DNA of 64,000 bases from Intrasporangiaceae bacterium URHB0013 (GCA_000620545.1 JIBA01000013.1:310001-374000), one strand, 5' to 3'; shown: positions 8,511 through 17,570, numbered from the stretch's first letter. Program-made: numbers and translations. The notes: generated by a model not told the origin, from the sequence alone.

Positions 8511-9304
8511 GACTTCTTCCCCTTTCGGAGGCCGATCTCGTGGACCAGGTAGCTGGCGACCTCGCCGGGCGTCGTGCCCCGGCCGAAGATCCGGTCGACG
8601 CCGAGCACCGTCTCGGAGCCGTCCTCGAAGCGCGGACCGCCGGCGATGAGGATCGGCACCTGACCGGCCCGGTACGCCTCGCGGAAGGCTGCGGACATCT
8701 GCGTCGTGTTGTGGATGTGGGCGTCCTTCTGCGTGACGACCTGGCTGACGAGCACGGCGTCGGCCTTCTCGATTCGGGCGCGCGCGACGAGCTCGGGCAC
8801 GAGCACCTGGGCGCCGAGGTTGACGACCTTGATCTCGCGGTAGTACTCGAGCCCCTTCTCGCCGGCGAAGCCCTTGATGTTGAGGATGGCGTCGATGCCC
8901 ACGGTGTGGGCGTCCGTGCCGATGCAGGCTCCCACGACGACGAGCTTGCGGCGCAGCTGCTTCTTGATCGTCAGGTTGGCGTCCTTCGCGGACAGCAGGG
9001 GGTACTCGCGCTCGACGACGTGGACGTCGTCGAGGTTGACCAGGTGCGTCGAGCTGCCGTAGACGACGAAGAAGGTGAAGTCGGGCCCCATCGCCTTCGC
9101 GTGCACGAGCAGCGCGGGCTCCAGGCCCATCTTGCGGGCGAGCTGGAGGGCAGCACCCTCGGCCTTCTTGTCGTGCGGCAGCGGCAGGGTGAACGACATC
9201 TGCACCATGCCGTCACCGGTCGTGTCGCCGTACGGCCGGATGATGTTGCCCTGTGACGGTGCTGAACCGGGCGACGGCACGGGCCGCTGCTCCGCGACGC
9301 TCAT
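8507..9304 (-). CDS. kamE: Lysine 5,6-aminomutase beta subunit
   Basis: Small subunit, 265 aa, of the AdoCbl- and PLP-dependent aminomutase that converts L-beta-lysine to 3,5-diaminohexanoate (or D-lysine to 2,5-diaminohexanoate). The B12-binding Rossmann part has DAHTVG at residues 131-136 (H133 would be the lower cobalt ligand), and the LNIKG motif puts Lys at 144, the PLP-binding position known in the clostridial enzyme. The start at ATG 9304 overlaps the kamD stop as ATGA; an open frame extends to 9388 inside kamD and is not used. Confidence 0.93.
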   Translation of the reverse strand: MSVAEQRPVPSPGSAPSQGNIIRPYGDTTGDGMVQMSFTLPLPHDKKAEGAALQLARKMGLEPALLVHAKAMGPDFTFFVVYGSSTHLVNLDDVHVVEREYPLLSAKDANLTIKKQLRRKLVVVGACIGTDAHTVGIDAILNIKGFAGEKGLEYYREIKVVNLGAQVLVPELVARARIEKADAVLVSQVVTQKDAHIHNTTQMSAAFREAYRAGQVPILIAGGPRFEDGSETVLGVDRIFGRGTTPGEVASYLVHEIGLRKGKKS

Positions 9305-10968
9305 CGGAGGGCCGCCCTTGCCGGTGCGCCGGCCCGAACAGGTCGGATCGGCGTCGGGGGGGTCGGTGGCGTGGGCGGCGGTGTCCACCCGTCGAGGGCG
9401 GTGATGGCGGGGTTGTCGTAGTCGTCGGCGCGCTCGCTGACGCCGTCGAGGCCCTTGCCGCCCGTTGCCGGTCGCTTCATCAGGCCGAACGTGCCGTCGG
9501 CGATGGCGGCCAGCAGCGGCGCGTCGCCGGCGGCGTCGGTGTCACGGACGATGCGGTCGAGCAGGTCGACGGCCTCGGAGAGCACCTGGCGCGCGCGGGT
9601 CTGGATGTAGCCGTCGCGCGGCGGGTGGAAGTCCTCGCTCAGGCCGCTGGCCGCGTTCATGACGTAGCGGACGTTCTGCAGCGCGAGGTCGCGGTCGGAG
9701 AGGAACGGCGTCACGACGGCCTCGGTCATCATGCCGACGAGCAGGATGCCCTGGCCGGTCATGGCCCCGACGAGGTTGAAGAACCCGTCCAGGAGGTAGC
9801 CGCGGAAGACGTCGCCCGTCATGTGCTTCGTCGGCGGCATCCACTTGAGCGGCGCATCGGGGAAGAGCTGCCGGGCGAGCAGAGCGTGGGCGAGCTCCAT
9901 CCGGAAGCTGTCGGGGATCTCGGGGTTGATCTCGAACGCGTGGCCGAGGCCGAGCTGCCAGTCCTCGAGGCCGGCCTCCTTGGCGAAGCGCTCGTTCAGC
10001 AGCTGGCTCACGGTGACGGTGTGGGCGGCCTCGACGGCGTCCGCCGTCGTGAGGTAGTTGTCCTCGCCCGTGTTGATGATGATGCCCGCTCGGGCGTGGA
10101 CCTGGCGTGAGAAGCGCTGGTCGACGAACGTGCGGATCGGGTTGATGTCGCGGAAGAGGATGCCGTACATCGAGTCGTTGAGCATCATGTCGAGGCGCTC
10201 CATGCCGGCGAGGGCCGCGATCTCGGGCATGCAGAGCCCCGAGGCGTAGTTCGTCAGGCGGACGTAGCGGCCCAGCTCCTTGCTGACGTCGTCGAGGGCG
10301 GCTCGCATGAGGCGGAAGTTCTCCTGCGTCGCGTACGTCCCGGCAAAGCCCTCGCGCGTCGCGCCCTCGGGGACGTAGTCGAGCAGCGACTGGCCCGTGG
10401 AACGGATGACGGCGATGATGTCGGCGCCCTCGCGCGCGGCGGCCTGGGCCTGCGGGATGTCCTCGTAGATGTCGCCGGTCGCGACGATGAGGTAGATCCA
10501 CGGCTTGGTCCTCGGGTCGCCGTGGCGCTTGATGAGGCGGTCGCGGGTGGCCCGTGAGCGGTCGATCGTACGCAGCCCCGCGCCCACACCCTTCGTCGCC
10601 GCACGCTGCGCCGCGACGGCCTCGCGGCCGCGCGGCAGGCGGAACGAGACGTTGCCGCTGGCGGCCTTCTGGGCCAAGGTCGTCAGGTCGGGCGCCTCGC
10701 CGCGCAGCAGGGCGTCGTAGACCGGCGTCGTGACGCCGTGCTCGAGGCCCACCTCGTCGCGTACAGCGGTGACGAGGTGGTTGACCCATGGCACACGCTC
10801 GTGATCGGCGCCCGCGAGACCGGCGAGGCGCAGGGTGGCGCGCTCGACGGACACGGTCGTGTGGCTGCGGGCGATCTTCACGACGGGTGCGGCGGCCTTG
10901 CGGGCGAGCGACCGGGCCCGCCGGACGACGGCCGGGTCGAGCTCGAGCAGGGCGTTGGGGCGGCTCAT
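9301..10968 (-). CDS. kamD: Lysine 5,6-aminomutase alpha subunit
   Basis: Large subunit, 555 aa, the TIM-barrel partner of KamE; clostridial homologues are about 515 aa. Characteristic stretches are KRHGDPRTKPWIYLIVATGD, ADIIAVIRSTGQSLLDYVPE and IIINTGEDNYLTTADAVEA. The extra length is mainly a Pro/Thr-rich C-terminal tail (PPPTPPTPPTPIRP) lying just before the kamE start. ATG at 10968 overlaps the kdd stop (ATGA). Translational coupling on both sides suggests equimolar production with KamE. Confidence 0.93.
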   Translation of the reverse strand: MSRPNALLELDPAVVRRARSLARKAAAPVVKIARSHTTVSVERATLRLAGLAGADHERVPWVNHLVTAVRDEVGLEHGVTTPVYDALLRGEAPDLTTLAQKAASGNVSFRLPRGREAVAAQRAATKGVGAGLRTIDRSRATRDRLIKRHGDPRTKPWIYLIVATGDIYEDIPQAQAAAREGADIIAVIRSTGQSLLDYVPEGATREGFAGTYATQENFRLMRAALDDVSKELGRYVRLTNYASGLCMPEIAALAGMERLDMMLNDSMYGILFRDINPIRTFVDQRFSRQVHARAGIIINTGEDNYLTTADAVEAAHTVTVSQLLNERFAKEAGLEDWQLGLGHAFEINPEIPDSFRMELAHALLARQLFPDAPLKWMPPTKHMTGDVFRGYLLDGFFNLVGAMTGQGILLVGMMTEAVVTPFLSDRDLALQNVRYVMNAASGLSEDFHPPRDGYIQTRARQVLSEAVDLLDRIVRDTDAAGDAPLLAAIADGTFGLMKRPATGGKGLDGVSERADDYDNPAITALDGWTPPPTPPTPPTPIRPVRAGAPARAALR

Positions 10969-12095
10969 GCGTCAGATCCTGCCTTCTCGGTGGTGAGGCG
11001 GCCCTCGAAGAGGGCTCGGACGGCCGGCACCTCACGCACGAGGCGCAACGCCGTCTCGGCGTGGCCGGGGACGTAGCCGTTGCCGACCAGCATCCGCACG
11101 TCGGCAGCGAGGCCCTCGGCCCCGAGGGCGGCGGCCGCGAAGTTCGTCGCCATGCTGAAGAAGATGATGGTGCCGCCCTGGGCGGTCGCGAGGATGGCGG
11201 GCTGCTCGCAGCCGGGCACGTCGACGCAGACGACGGTGACGTCGGCCGGACCGCCGGCCGACTCGACGGCCGCTGCCAGGCCCAGGGGTGAGCGGGCGTC
11301 GGCGAGGACCACGGCGTCGGCGAGGCCGCTCGCCTCGAGGACGGTGCGCTCGCGCTCGACCGGGACGACGCCGATGGTGCGACCCGCGCCGGCGGCCCGC
11401 GCGGCGGCGAGCGAGAGCGACCCGGACTTGCCGGCCCCGCCGAGGACGGCCACGGTCGGCGGGACGCCGCGGGCGGCATACTCCTGCACGACCCGCTCGA
11501 CGAGCGCGGGGGCCCCGCACACGTCCATGACCATGAGCGCGAGGTGGGGATCGAGGTCCGCCGGCAGCATGGCCGCGATGCTGCGGCCGAAGAGGATGGC
11601 GTGGCCGGTGGCCGGCACCTGCTCGGAGAGACCGTCCCAGCGACCGAGCCCGTCGGTGAGGGCGAGTGGGGTCAGGGACAGGGACACGAGTGTCGCGACG
11701 CGGTCACCGACGGCGAGGCCGAGCGTGCTGTCCGGGCCGACCTCCTCGACGGTGCCGATGAGCATGCCCCCGGAACCGGTGACCGGGTTCTGCATCTTGC
11801 CGCGTGCCGCGACGATGGCGAGCACCTCGGCGCGCACCGCTCGCCCGTCGACGACACCGTCGGTGCTGTGCTTCTCGGCGAGCTGGCGGTAGGAGGCCGC
11901 ATCGAGGTTGAGCGTCTCGACGGCGACGCGGACCTCGTCCGGCCACAGCTCCGGACGGGCATCGAGGCGCTGGGCCGCCTGCGGCAGCGTGATGGCGTCG
12001 CCGGTGGGTTCGAGGACGCGGTGCAGGCCGACAGGTGACGACACGCGGGAGGTGTCCGTACGATCCGGGGCGGCCGACGTCGGGTGTGACACGTT
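10965..12095 (-). CDS. kdd: L-erythro-3,5-diaminohexanoate dehydrogenase
   Basis: NAD-dependent oxidative deaminase, 376 aa, forming 5-amino-3-oxohexanoate in the lysine fermentation route. The Rossmann motif VAVLGGAGKSGSLS and the conserved KMQNPVTGSGGMLIGTV segment are present. First gene of the kdd-kamD-kamE-kal operon. GTG at 12095 is preceded by AGAAGGAT with short spacing; a second GTG two codons later has more usual spacing (10 nt), so the exact start is uncertain. Longer reading to 12146 is not supported. A TATGCT hexamer on the minus strand (12147-12142) is a possible -10, facing the kamA promoter. Confidence 0.9.
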   Translation of the reverse strand, partial: NVSHPTSAAPDRTDTSRVSSPVGLHRVLEPTGDAITLPQAAQRLDARPELWPDEVRVAVETLNLDAASYRQLAEKHSTDGVVDGRAVRAEVLAIVAARGKMQNPVTGSGGMLIGTVEEVGPDSTLGLAVGDRVATLVSLSLTPLALTDGLGRWDGLSEQVPATGHAILFGRSIAAMLPADLDPHLALMVMDVCGAPALVERVVQEYAARGVPPTVAVLGGAGKSGSLSLAAARAAGAGRTIGVVPVERERTVLEASGLADAVVLADARSPLGLAAAVESAGGPADVTVVCVDVPGCEQPAILATAQGGTIIFFSMATNFAAAALGAEGLAADVRMLVGNGYVPGHAETALRLVREVPAVRALFEGRLTTEKAGSDA

Positions 12096-12192
12096 CACAA
12101 ATCCTTCTGAATGTACGGGCGGGAACCGAAGATCTTGCGCCAGCATAGGGGTCTGCCGGGCACATCTTCACCATTGCGTGAGTCGGACGTGT

Positions 12193-12221
12193 TTGAGCGA
12201 GACCGCGCCTGCCGTTACTGT
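12193..12221 (+). promoter_or_regulatory. kamA promoter, predicted leaderless
   Basis: -35 TTGAGC (12193-12198), 17-nt spacer and -10 TACTGT (12216-12221). The kamA ATG begins 7 nt after the -10, so transcription would start at or next to the start codon. No Shine-Dalgarno sequence is present. It shares the 133-nt divergent region with kdd. Confidence 0.7.
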
Positions 12222-12228
12222 TCTCTGC

Positions 12229-13674
12229 ATGAGCAAGGTTGAGCAGCCCTACGCGTACCGCCGACGCGAGCTCGTCGAGCCTGATTGGACGCGGTTCCCG
12301 GGCTGGGCGGACGTCACCCAGGCCGACTGGGACAGCGCGCAGTGGCAGCGGGTCAACTGTGTCAGGAACATCAAGCAGTTGCGAGCCCTCATGGGCGACC
12401 TGCTCGACGACCGCTTCTACGACGACCTCGCCAAGGACCAGAGCGAGCGCGCGACGATGTCGATGCTCGTTCCGCCGCAGATGCTCAACACGATGGTGCC
12501 CGCGACCGACTCGCCGATGCCGTCGGCAGGGCACGACTTCACCGAGGCCTTCTACGCCGACCCGATCCGCAACTACATGCTGCCGGTGTTCTCCGACCGC
12601 CGCACCGACTGGCCGTCGCACCCCCACGCCTCGCGGGACTCGCTGCACGAGCACGACATGTGGGTGGCCGAGGGACTGACGCACCGCTACCCCACCAAGG
12701 TGCTCGCCGAGCTGCTCCCCACCTGCCCGCAGTACTGCGGACACTGCACGCGCATGGACCTCGTCGGCAACTCCACCCCGCAGGTCGCCAAGCTCAAGTT
12801 CGACCTCAAGCCCGTCGACCGCTACGCCGCGATGCTCGACTACCTGCGCACCTCCCCCGTCGTGCGTGACGTCGTCGTCTCCGGTGGCGACGTCGCCAAC
12901 ATGCCGTGGAAGAACCTCGAGGCGTTCATCGACCAGCTCCTCGACATCGAGAACATCCGCGACATCCGCCTGGCGACCAAGGCCCTCATGGGTCTGCCCC
13001 AGCACTGGTTCGCCGAGGACGTCGTCGAGGGTGTCGGTCGTGTGTCGGCCAAGGCGCGCTCGCGCGGCGTCTCCCTCGCGATCCACACGCACGTCAACAA
13101 CGCCCAGTCCCTGACACCGTCGGTCGCGCGCGCCTCCAAGGCGATGCTCGACGCCGGGGTCCGCGACGTGCGCAACCAGGGAGTGCTCATGCGTGGGGTC
13201 AACGACTCCACCGAGCAGCTGCTCGACCTGTGCTTCGCTCTCGCCGACGGCGCCCAGATCACCCCGTACTACTTCTACATGTGCGACATGATCCCGTTCG
13301 CGGAGCACTGGCGGCTCTCGCTCGCCGAGGCGCAGCACCTCCAGCACTCGATGATGGGCTACCTTCCCGGGTTCTCGACGCCGCGCATCGTCTGCGACGT
13401 GCCCTTCGTCGGCAAGCGCTGGGTCCACCAGGTCGAGGAGTACGACACCGAACGCGGCATCTCGTACTGGCGCAAGAACTACCGCACGTCGATCGAGGGC
13501 GACGACACCGAGGCCATGTCGCGCGAGTACGTCTACTACGACCCGATCTACACCTTGCCCGAGTCGGGCCAGCAGTGGTGGCACAAGTCGGTCGACCAGG
13601 AGGCGGTCATGGCCGAGGCGACCGAGAAGGCGGCCACGAGCCGTGCGGCCGCCGAGTCGCAGCTCGTCGTCTGA
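12229..13674 (+). CDS. kamA: Lysine 2,3-aminomutase, radical SAM
   Basis: Radical SAM/PLP enzyme, 481 aa, converting L-lysine to L-beta-lysine. The Fe-S ligands are C166, C170 and C173 in CPQYCGHC, the LAM form of the CxxxCxxC motif. VVVSGGDV after it and the C-terminal part containing ITPYYFYMCDMIP fit the KamA family. Divergent from the kdd-kamD-kamE-kal operon, whose products take beta-lysine onward, so a catabolic role is favoured over synthesis of N-acetyl-beta-lysine as an osmolyte. The Fe-S cluster makes the enzyme oxygen-sensitive in known members. Confidence 0.92.
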   Translation: MSKVEQPYAYRRRELVEPDWTRFPGWADVTQADWDSAQWQRVNCVRNIKQLRALMGDLLDDRFYDDLAKDQSERATMSMLVPPQMLNTMVPATDSPMPSAGHDFTEAFYADPIRNYMLPVFSDRRTDWPSHPHASRDSLHEHDMWVAEGLTHRYPTKVLAELLPTCPQYCGHCTRMDLVGNSTPQVAKLKFDLKPVDRYAAMLDYLRTSPVVRDVVVSGGDVANMPWKNLEAFIDQLLDIENIRDIRLATKALMGLPQHWFAEDVVEGVGRVSAKARSRGVSLAIHTHVNNAQSLTPSVARASKAMLDAGVRDVRNQGVLMRGVNDSTEQLLDLCFALADGAQITPYYFYMCDMIPFAEHWRLSLAEAQHLQHSMMGYLPGFSTPRIVCDVPFVGKRWVHQVEEYDTERGISYWRKNYRTSIEGDDTEAMSREYVYYDPIYTLPESGQQWWHKSVDQEAVMAEATEKAATSRAAAESQLVV

Positions 13675-13807
13675 CCTCACGAACCCCTCCGGCATGGACG
13701 TCCCCGGACTGTCGGCGGCCATGACGTGGTCGCGCCGCTGTCCGAAAAGCCTTGGGGCACCACCACGTTCACGACCGCGACCCTGACACCCGCCCTCGTC
13801 AATTGCG

Positions 13808-13836
13808 TTGTCCACGGGCCTCGAGCCTCCTAGCGT
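13808..13836 (+). promoter_or_regulatory. Promoter of the VOC-family gene
   Basis: -35 TTGTCC (13808-13813), 17-nt spacer, -10 TAGCGT (13831-13836). The expected transcription start is near 13843, leaving about 36 nt of leader that includes GGAG at 13863-13866. Confidence 0.55.
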
Positions 13837-13878
13837 GTCTCGAGTCCGCGCTTCAACCGATCGGAGATGAGTGTCTCG

Positions 13879-14610
13879 ATGACCAGTCGCCTGTCCGAGC
13901 TCTGCGTCGACGCGAACGACGCCCCCGCGCTGGCCGGCTTCTGGGCCGCCCTGCTGGGACGGGAGTCGACCGCTGACGGCCTCACGCTCGTCCCGCGGCT
14001 CGGCGCGGAGTTCCCGATCCGGTTCCTGCCCACGCGGCAGCCGAAGATCGCCCCCAACCAGATCCACCTGCACCTGACGAGCGGCTCGGCGCAGGAGCAG
14101 CAGTCGACGGTGGCCCGGGCACTCGAGCTCGGCGGCCGCCACCTCGACGTCGGTCAGACCCCCGAGGAGGGGCACGTCGTGCTGGCCGACCCGGAGGGCA
14201 ACGAGCTCTGCGTCATCGAGCCCGGCAACAGCTTCCTCGCCGACTGCGGGTTCCTCGGAGAGCTGGCCTGTGACGGCACGAGGGAGGTCGGGCACTTCTG
14301 GAGCGCGGCGTTGGAGTGGCCCCTGGTCTGGGACCAGGACCAGGAGACGGCGATCCAGTCCCCGCTCGGGGGCGCGAAGATCGCCTGGGGTGGTCCACCG
14401 GTGCGACCGAAGTCGGGGCCCAACCGGATGCACTTCCACCTCGACAGCGTGACCTCCGGCGACCACCATGCAGAGGTCGAGCGCCTCACCGCCCTGGGCG
14501 CGCGACAGGTTGTCGCCGTCCGGGACGAGGCCGGCTGGATGCCGATGGCGGATCCGGACGGCAACGAGTTCTGTGTCAGGGCCCCGGCCCGTGCACAAGA
14601 GAGAGGGTGA
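13879..14610 (+). CDS. Two-domain VOC (glyoxalase-like) protein
   Basis: Vicinal-oxygen-chelate protein, 243 aa, made of two repeated glyoxalase-like modules: residues 1-110 (LSELCVDANDAPALAGFW ... LADPEGNELCVIE) and 115-240 (GELACDGTREVGHFWSAA ... ADPDGNEFCV). Each half ends with the usual D-P-x-GN-E-C strand. Likely a metal-dependent isomerase, dioxygenase or resistance-type binder; the substrate is unknown. ATG at 13879 is used; an in-frame ATG at 13867 abuts the GGAG. No clear link to kamA. Confidence 0.8.
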   Translation: MTSRLSELCVDANDAPALAGFWAALLGRESTADGLTLVPRLGAEFPIRFLPTRQPKIAPNQIHLHLTSGSAQEQQSTVARALELGGRHLDVGQTPEEGHVVLADPEGNELCVIEPGNSFLADCGFLGELACDGTREVGHFWSAALEWPLVWDQDQETAIQSPLGGAKIAWGGPPVRPKSGPNRMHFHLDSVTSGDHHAEVERLTALGARQVVAVRDEAGWMPMADPDGNEFCVRAPARAQERG

Positions 14611-14724
14611 TCGAGCCGGGCGGTACGGCGGTCCGAGGCGTTCTCACCCAGGGGTCTTCGTCGATCACGACTGACACGCTGCGGGGACGCACAGACGGCG
14701 ATGAGCCGGCTCGGGAGGTCCCCG

Positions 14725-14730
14725 TAGACT
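14725..14730 (+). promoter_or_regulatory. -10 element of tetR gene
   Basis: TAGACT lies 6 nt before the GTG start at 14737, again predicting a leaderless mRNA. The nearest purine-rich site (GGGAGG) is more than 15 nt away. Confidence 0.5.
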
Positions 14731-14736
14731 GCGGCC

Positions 14737-15357
14737 GTGACCTCCCGCTCCCCCGGCACCCGCGTCCGCGTGCCGCGTGCCGAGCGGGAGGTGCAGATGC
14801 TGGCGGTCGCCGAGCAGGTCTTCTCGGCCCGCGGCATCCAGGCCGCGACGATGGACGAGATCGCCGAGCTCGTCGGCGTCACCAAGCCCCTCATCTACGA
14901 CTACTTCGGGTCGAAGGAGGGGCTGCTCGCGGCGACGATCGAGCGGGCGCGTGGCCAGCTGCTCGAGGCTCTCATCGACTCGTGGGTGACCGAGCCGCTG
15001 GGCCCGGCCCGCGACCGGGTGCGCGGTGTCGTCCACGCGTTCTTCTCCTTCATCGACGAGCACGACCAGGCATTCGCGCTGCTGCGCACCGAGGGCGCCC
15101 TGATCGGAGAGGCCTCGGCATCCGTCGAACGGATCCGTCAGCAGACTGCCAAGGCCTTCGCCGAGGGCTTGCGGACGCTCCCGGCCTTCGCGTCCCTGGA
15201 GGCGCGCAGGGTCACCGTCATGGCCGAGATCCTCATCGGCGGGTGCGAGCGACTGGCGGTCTGGCGCAGCACGCACCCCGGCACCACGGCGGAGGAGGCG
15301 ACCGACCTGGTCGTCACGACGATCTGGGACGGACTCGCATCCGTCGGTGACGCGTGA
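14737..15357 (+). CDS. TetR-family transcriptional regulator
   Basis: TetR regulator, 206 aa. The N-terminal HTH (about residues 20-66: MLAVAEQVFSARGIQAATMD, EIAELVGVTKPLIYDYFGSK) is canonical; the C-terminal ligand domain is divergent. GTG start at 14737. The stop overlaps the ybaK start by one base (TGATG), so the two are cotranscribed. The target is unknown; nearest candidates are the VOC gene upstream and ybaK downstream. Confidence 0.87.
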   Translation: MTSRSPGTRVRVPRAEREVQMLAVAEQVFSARGIQAATMDEIAELVGVTKPLIYDYFGSKEGLLAATIERARGQLLEALIDSWVTEPLGPARDRVRGVVHAFFSFIDEHDQAFALLRTEGALIGEASASVERIRQQTAKAFAEGLRTLPAFASLEARRVTVMAEILIGGCERLAVWRSTHPGTTAEEATDLVVTTIWDGLASVGDA

Positions 15358-15854
15358 TGGCCCGGCACCGCCCATCCGACGGCCCCTCCACGCCCGCCAC
15401 CGTCGCGCTCGACCGCGCCGGGGTCGCCTACTCGCGCCACCCCTACGAGCACGACCCGTCGGCGGCAGGCTACGGTCTCGAAGCGGCCGCAGCCCTGGGC
15501 GTCGAGCCCTCCCGCGTCTTCAAGACGCTCCTCGTCGACACCGGAACGACCCTCGCCGTGGGTGTCGTGCCCGTCGACGGCCGGCTCGACCTCAAGGCCG
15601 TCGCCTCGGCGCTCGGCGTCAAGAGCGTGACCATGGCCGACCCCGCCGCGGCCGAGCGCAGCACCGGCTACGTCGTCGGCGGCATCTCCCCGGTGGGGCA
15701 GAAGCGCGCGCTGCCCACCGTCCTCGACGAGACGGCATACGCCTTCGACACGGTCTATGTCTCCGGGGGACGACGCGGCTTCGACGTCGGGCTCTCTCCC
15801 GCGGATCTCCAGGCCGTGACCCACGGCGTCCGGGCCAGGATCGCTCGCGCCTGA
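15357..15854 (+). CDS. ybaK: Cys-tRNA(Pro) deacylase YbaK/EbsC
   Basis: Trans-editing hydrolase, 165 aa, that clears Cys mis-attached to tRNA-Pro. Family features seen: VEPSRVFKTLLVD with the conserved Lys, LDLKAVASALGVKSVTMADP and GYVVGGISPVGQK. Length is typical. ATG at 15357 overlaps the tetR stop; a GTG one codon earlier is possible. Confidence 0.92.
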   Translation: MARHRPSDGPSTPATVALDRAGVAYSRHPYEHDPSAAGYGLEAAAALGVEPSRVFKTLLVDTGTTLAVGVVPVDGRLDLKAVASALGVKSVTMADPAAAERSTGYVVGGISPVGQKRALPTVLDETAYAFDTVYVSGGRRGFDVGLSPADLQAVTHGVRARIARA

Positions 15855-16020
15855 CCCTGACGCACGACGCGCCTGCCGAGGCGCCGCCGCGATCGGGCGT
15901 GCCGCAGCCGAGGCTCCTGATCGTCCTGGCCGCTTGCCCGTCGTGGTCCCGTCACCCGCACCGGAGCCCGTGGACCAGCTCTGGGTGCCGGGCTCGCTTC
16001 TGCGGATCGACGCGTCGAGC

Positions 16021-16479
16021 TCAGGGGTTCTCGCGCGGCATGGCTGACGCGCTGCGGCCCTCCCACGGCGTCGACAGCACGACCGTCGTGCGCGTCGCGA
16101 CGTTGGCAGCCGAGCGGATGCGGGCCAGCAGGTCCTCGAGGTTGCCGGGCGTGGCCACCCGCACCTTGAGGATGTAGCTCTCGACTCCCGCCACCGAGTG
16201 GCAGTCCTCGATCTCGGTGATGTGACGCAGGCGCTCCGGCACGTCGTCCGGAGCGCTGGGGTCGAAGGGCGTCACGGAGATGAGCGCCGTGAGCGGCAGG
16301 CCGAGCGACTCCGGAGACACCTGCGCCGAGTAGCCGGTCACGACGCCACGTTCCTCGAGCCGCCGGACGCGCTGGTGCACCGCGGAGGTCGACAGGCCGG
16401 TGGCCTTGCCGAGATCCGTGTAGCTCATCCGGCCGTCCGCGAGCAGGAGGCCGACGAGGCGACGGTCGAGATCTTCCAT
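16021..16479 (-). CDS. Lrp/AsnC-family regulator
   Basis: Feast/famine regulator, 152 aa: N-terminal HTH (residues 3-60, YTDLGKATGLSTSAVHQRVR) and C-terminal RAM effector domain. Start at ATG 16479 with TACCCT 6 nt upstream (16491-16486), no Shine-Dalgarno; the frame continues to 16527 but with poor sequence. Lrp proteins bind amino acids; the nearby lysine and omega-amino-acid genes are conceivable targets, without direct evidence. Confidence 0.88.
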   Translation of the reverse strand: MEDLDRRLVGLLLADGRMSYTDLGKATGLSTSAVHQRVRRLEERGVVTGYSAQVSPESLGLPLTALISVTPFDPSAPDDVPERLRHITEIEDCHSVAGVESYILKVRVATPGNLEDLLARIRSAANVATRTTVVLSTPWEGRSASAMPRENP

Positions 16480-16628
16480 GGCGGAAGGGTAGACCAGCGG
16501 TACCGAGGCGGGTGGTCCGTTCCTCATGCCGGTACGGCCCGGAGCGATGGCGCGCCGTCGTCAGGTGCCGGCCGCACCGCGGGTGGCGGGCCCAGGTGAC
16601 GTCGTGCCGGACCGGTAGCCTCTCGCGT

Positions 16629-17570
16629 ATGCCGTCCCGAGCCCCCAGGATGCTCCTGCTCGACTCCGCGTCGCTGTACTTCCGCGCCTTCTTCGGTGTG
16701 CCGGAGGTGATCGGGCCCAGCGGAACGCCGACCAACGCGGTCCGCGGGCTGCTCGACATGATCGCCTCGCTCGTCGAGCGCGGTCGACCCACGCACCTCG
16801 TCGCCTGCTGGGACAACGACTGGCGCCCGGCCTTCCGCGTCGAGGCCATCCCGTCGTACAAGGCCCACCGCGTCGCGGAGCCCGGCCCCGACGAGCTCGC
16901 CGGTGAGACGGTTCCCGAGGCGCTCGCCGTGCAGGTGCCGATCATCATCGACGCGCTGACCGCACTCGGCATCGCCCGGGTCGGCGTCGACGGCTACGAG
17001 GCCGACGACGTCATCGGCACGTTGGCCACGTCGTTCAGCGGCCGCATGCCGGTCGACATCGTCACCGGCGACCGTGACCTGTTCCAGCTCGTCGACGACG
17101 CGAACGAGGTGCGCGTCCTCTACACGGCCCGTGGCGGGGTGCGCGCCCCCGACCTCGTGGACCAGGCGTTCCTGGCGGAGAAGTACGGCGTCGGCACCGG
17201 ATCGGCCTACGCCGACATGGCGGTCCTGCGGGGTGACACGAGCGACGGGCTGCCGGGCGTCGCGGGCATCGGCGAGAAGACGGCCGCGCGGCTGATCACG
17301 AGCTACGGCAGTCTCGAGGCGATCCGGGCCGCGATCAACAGCGGTGACCCTGCCATCAAGGGCGCGCAGCGCGTCCGGCTCGAGGCCGCCAGCGACTACC
17401 TCGACGCCGCCCCGCGCGTGGTCGCCGTGGCCAAGGACGCAGCCGTTCCCGCCGTCGACCTCGTCGCGCCGTCGGCCGTGGCCGATCCGGCCCTGATGTC
17501 TCGTCTCGCGGTCGAGCACGGCCTCACGTCATCCTTCGACCGGGTCATCTCCGCCCTCGGTATCGACTGA
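16629..17570 (+). CDS. 5'-3' exonuclease (Pol I N-domain type)
   Basis: Stand-alone 5'-3' exonuclease/flap endonuclease, 313 aa, homologous to the N-domain of DNA polymerase I. Acidic metal ligands are visible in MLLLDSASLYFRAFF, VDGYEADDVIGTLA, IVTGDRDLFQLVDD and LRGDTSDGLPGVAGIGEKTA (helix-hairpin-helix). ATG at 16629 lies 7 nt after TAGCCT (16616-16621); leaderless. Probable roles are Okazaki-fragment or repair processing alongside Pol I. Confidence 0.92.
   Translation: MPSRAPRMLLLDSASLYFRAFFGVPEVIGPSGTPTNAVRGLLDMIASLVERGRPTHLVACWDNDWRPAFRVEAIPSYKAHRVAEPGPDELAGETVPEALAVQVPIIIDALTALGIARVGVDGYEADDVIGTLATSFSGRMPVDIVTGDRDLFQLVDDANEVRVLYTARGGVRAPDLVDQAFLAEKYGVGTGSAYADMAVLRGDTSDGLPGVAGIGEKTAARLITSYGSLEAIRAAINSGDPAIKGAQRVRLEAASDYLDAAPRVVAVAKDAAVPAVDLVAPSAVADPALMSRLAVEHGLTSSFDRVISALGID

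Noticed and set aside
13808-13836. PafBC-type promoter (TTGTCRGTG)
   Set aside because: TTGTCC matches only the first bases and its distance to the -10 fits an ordinary -35.
11704-14598. 964-residue minus-strand open frame across kdd/kamA
   Set aside because: Runs antisense over kamA with recognisable enzyme motifs on the plus strand; artefact of high GC.
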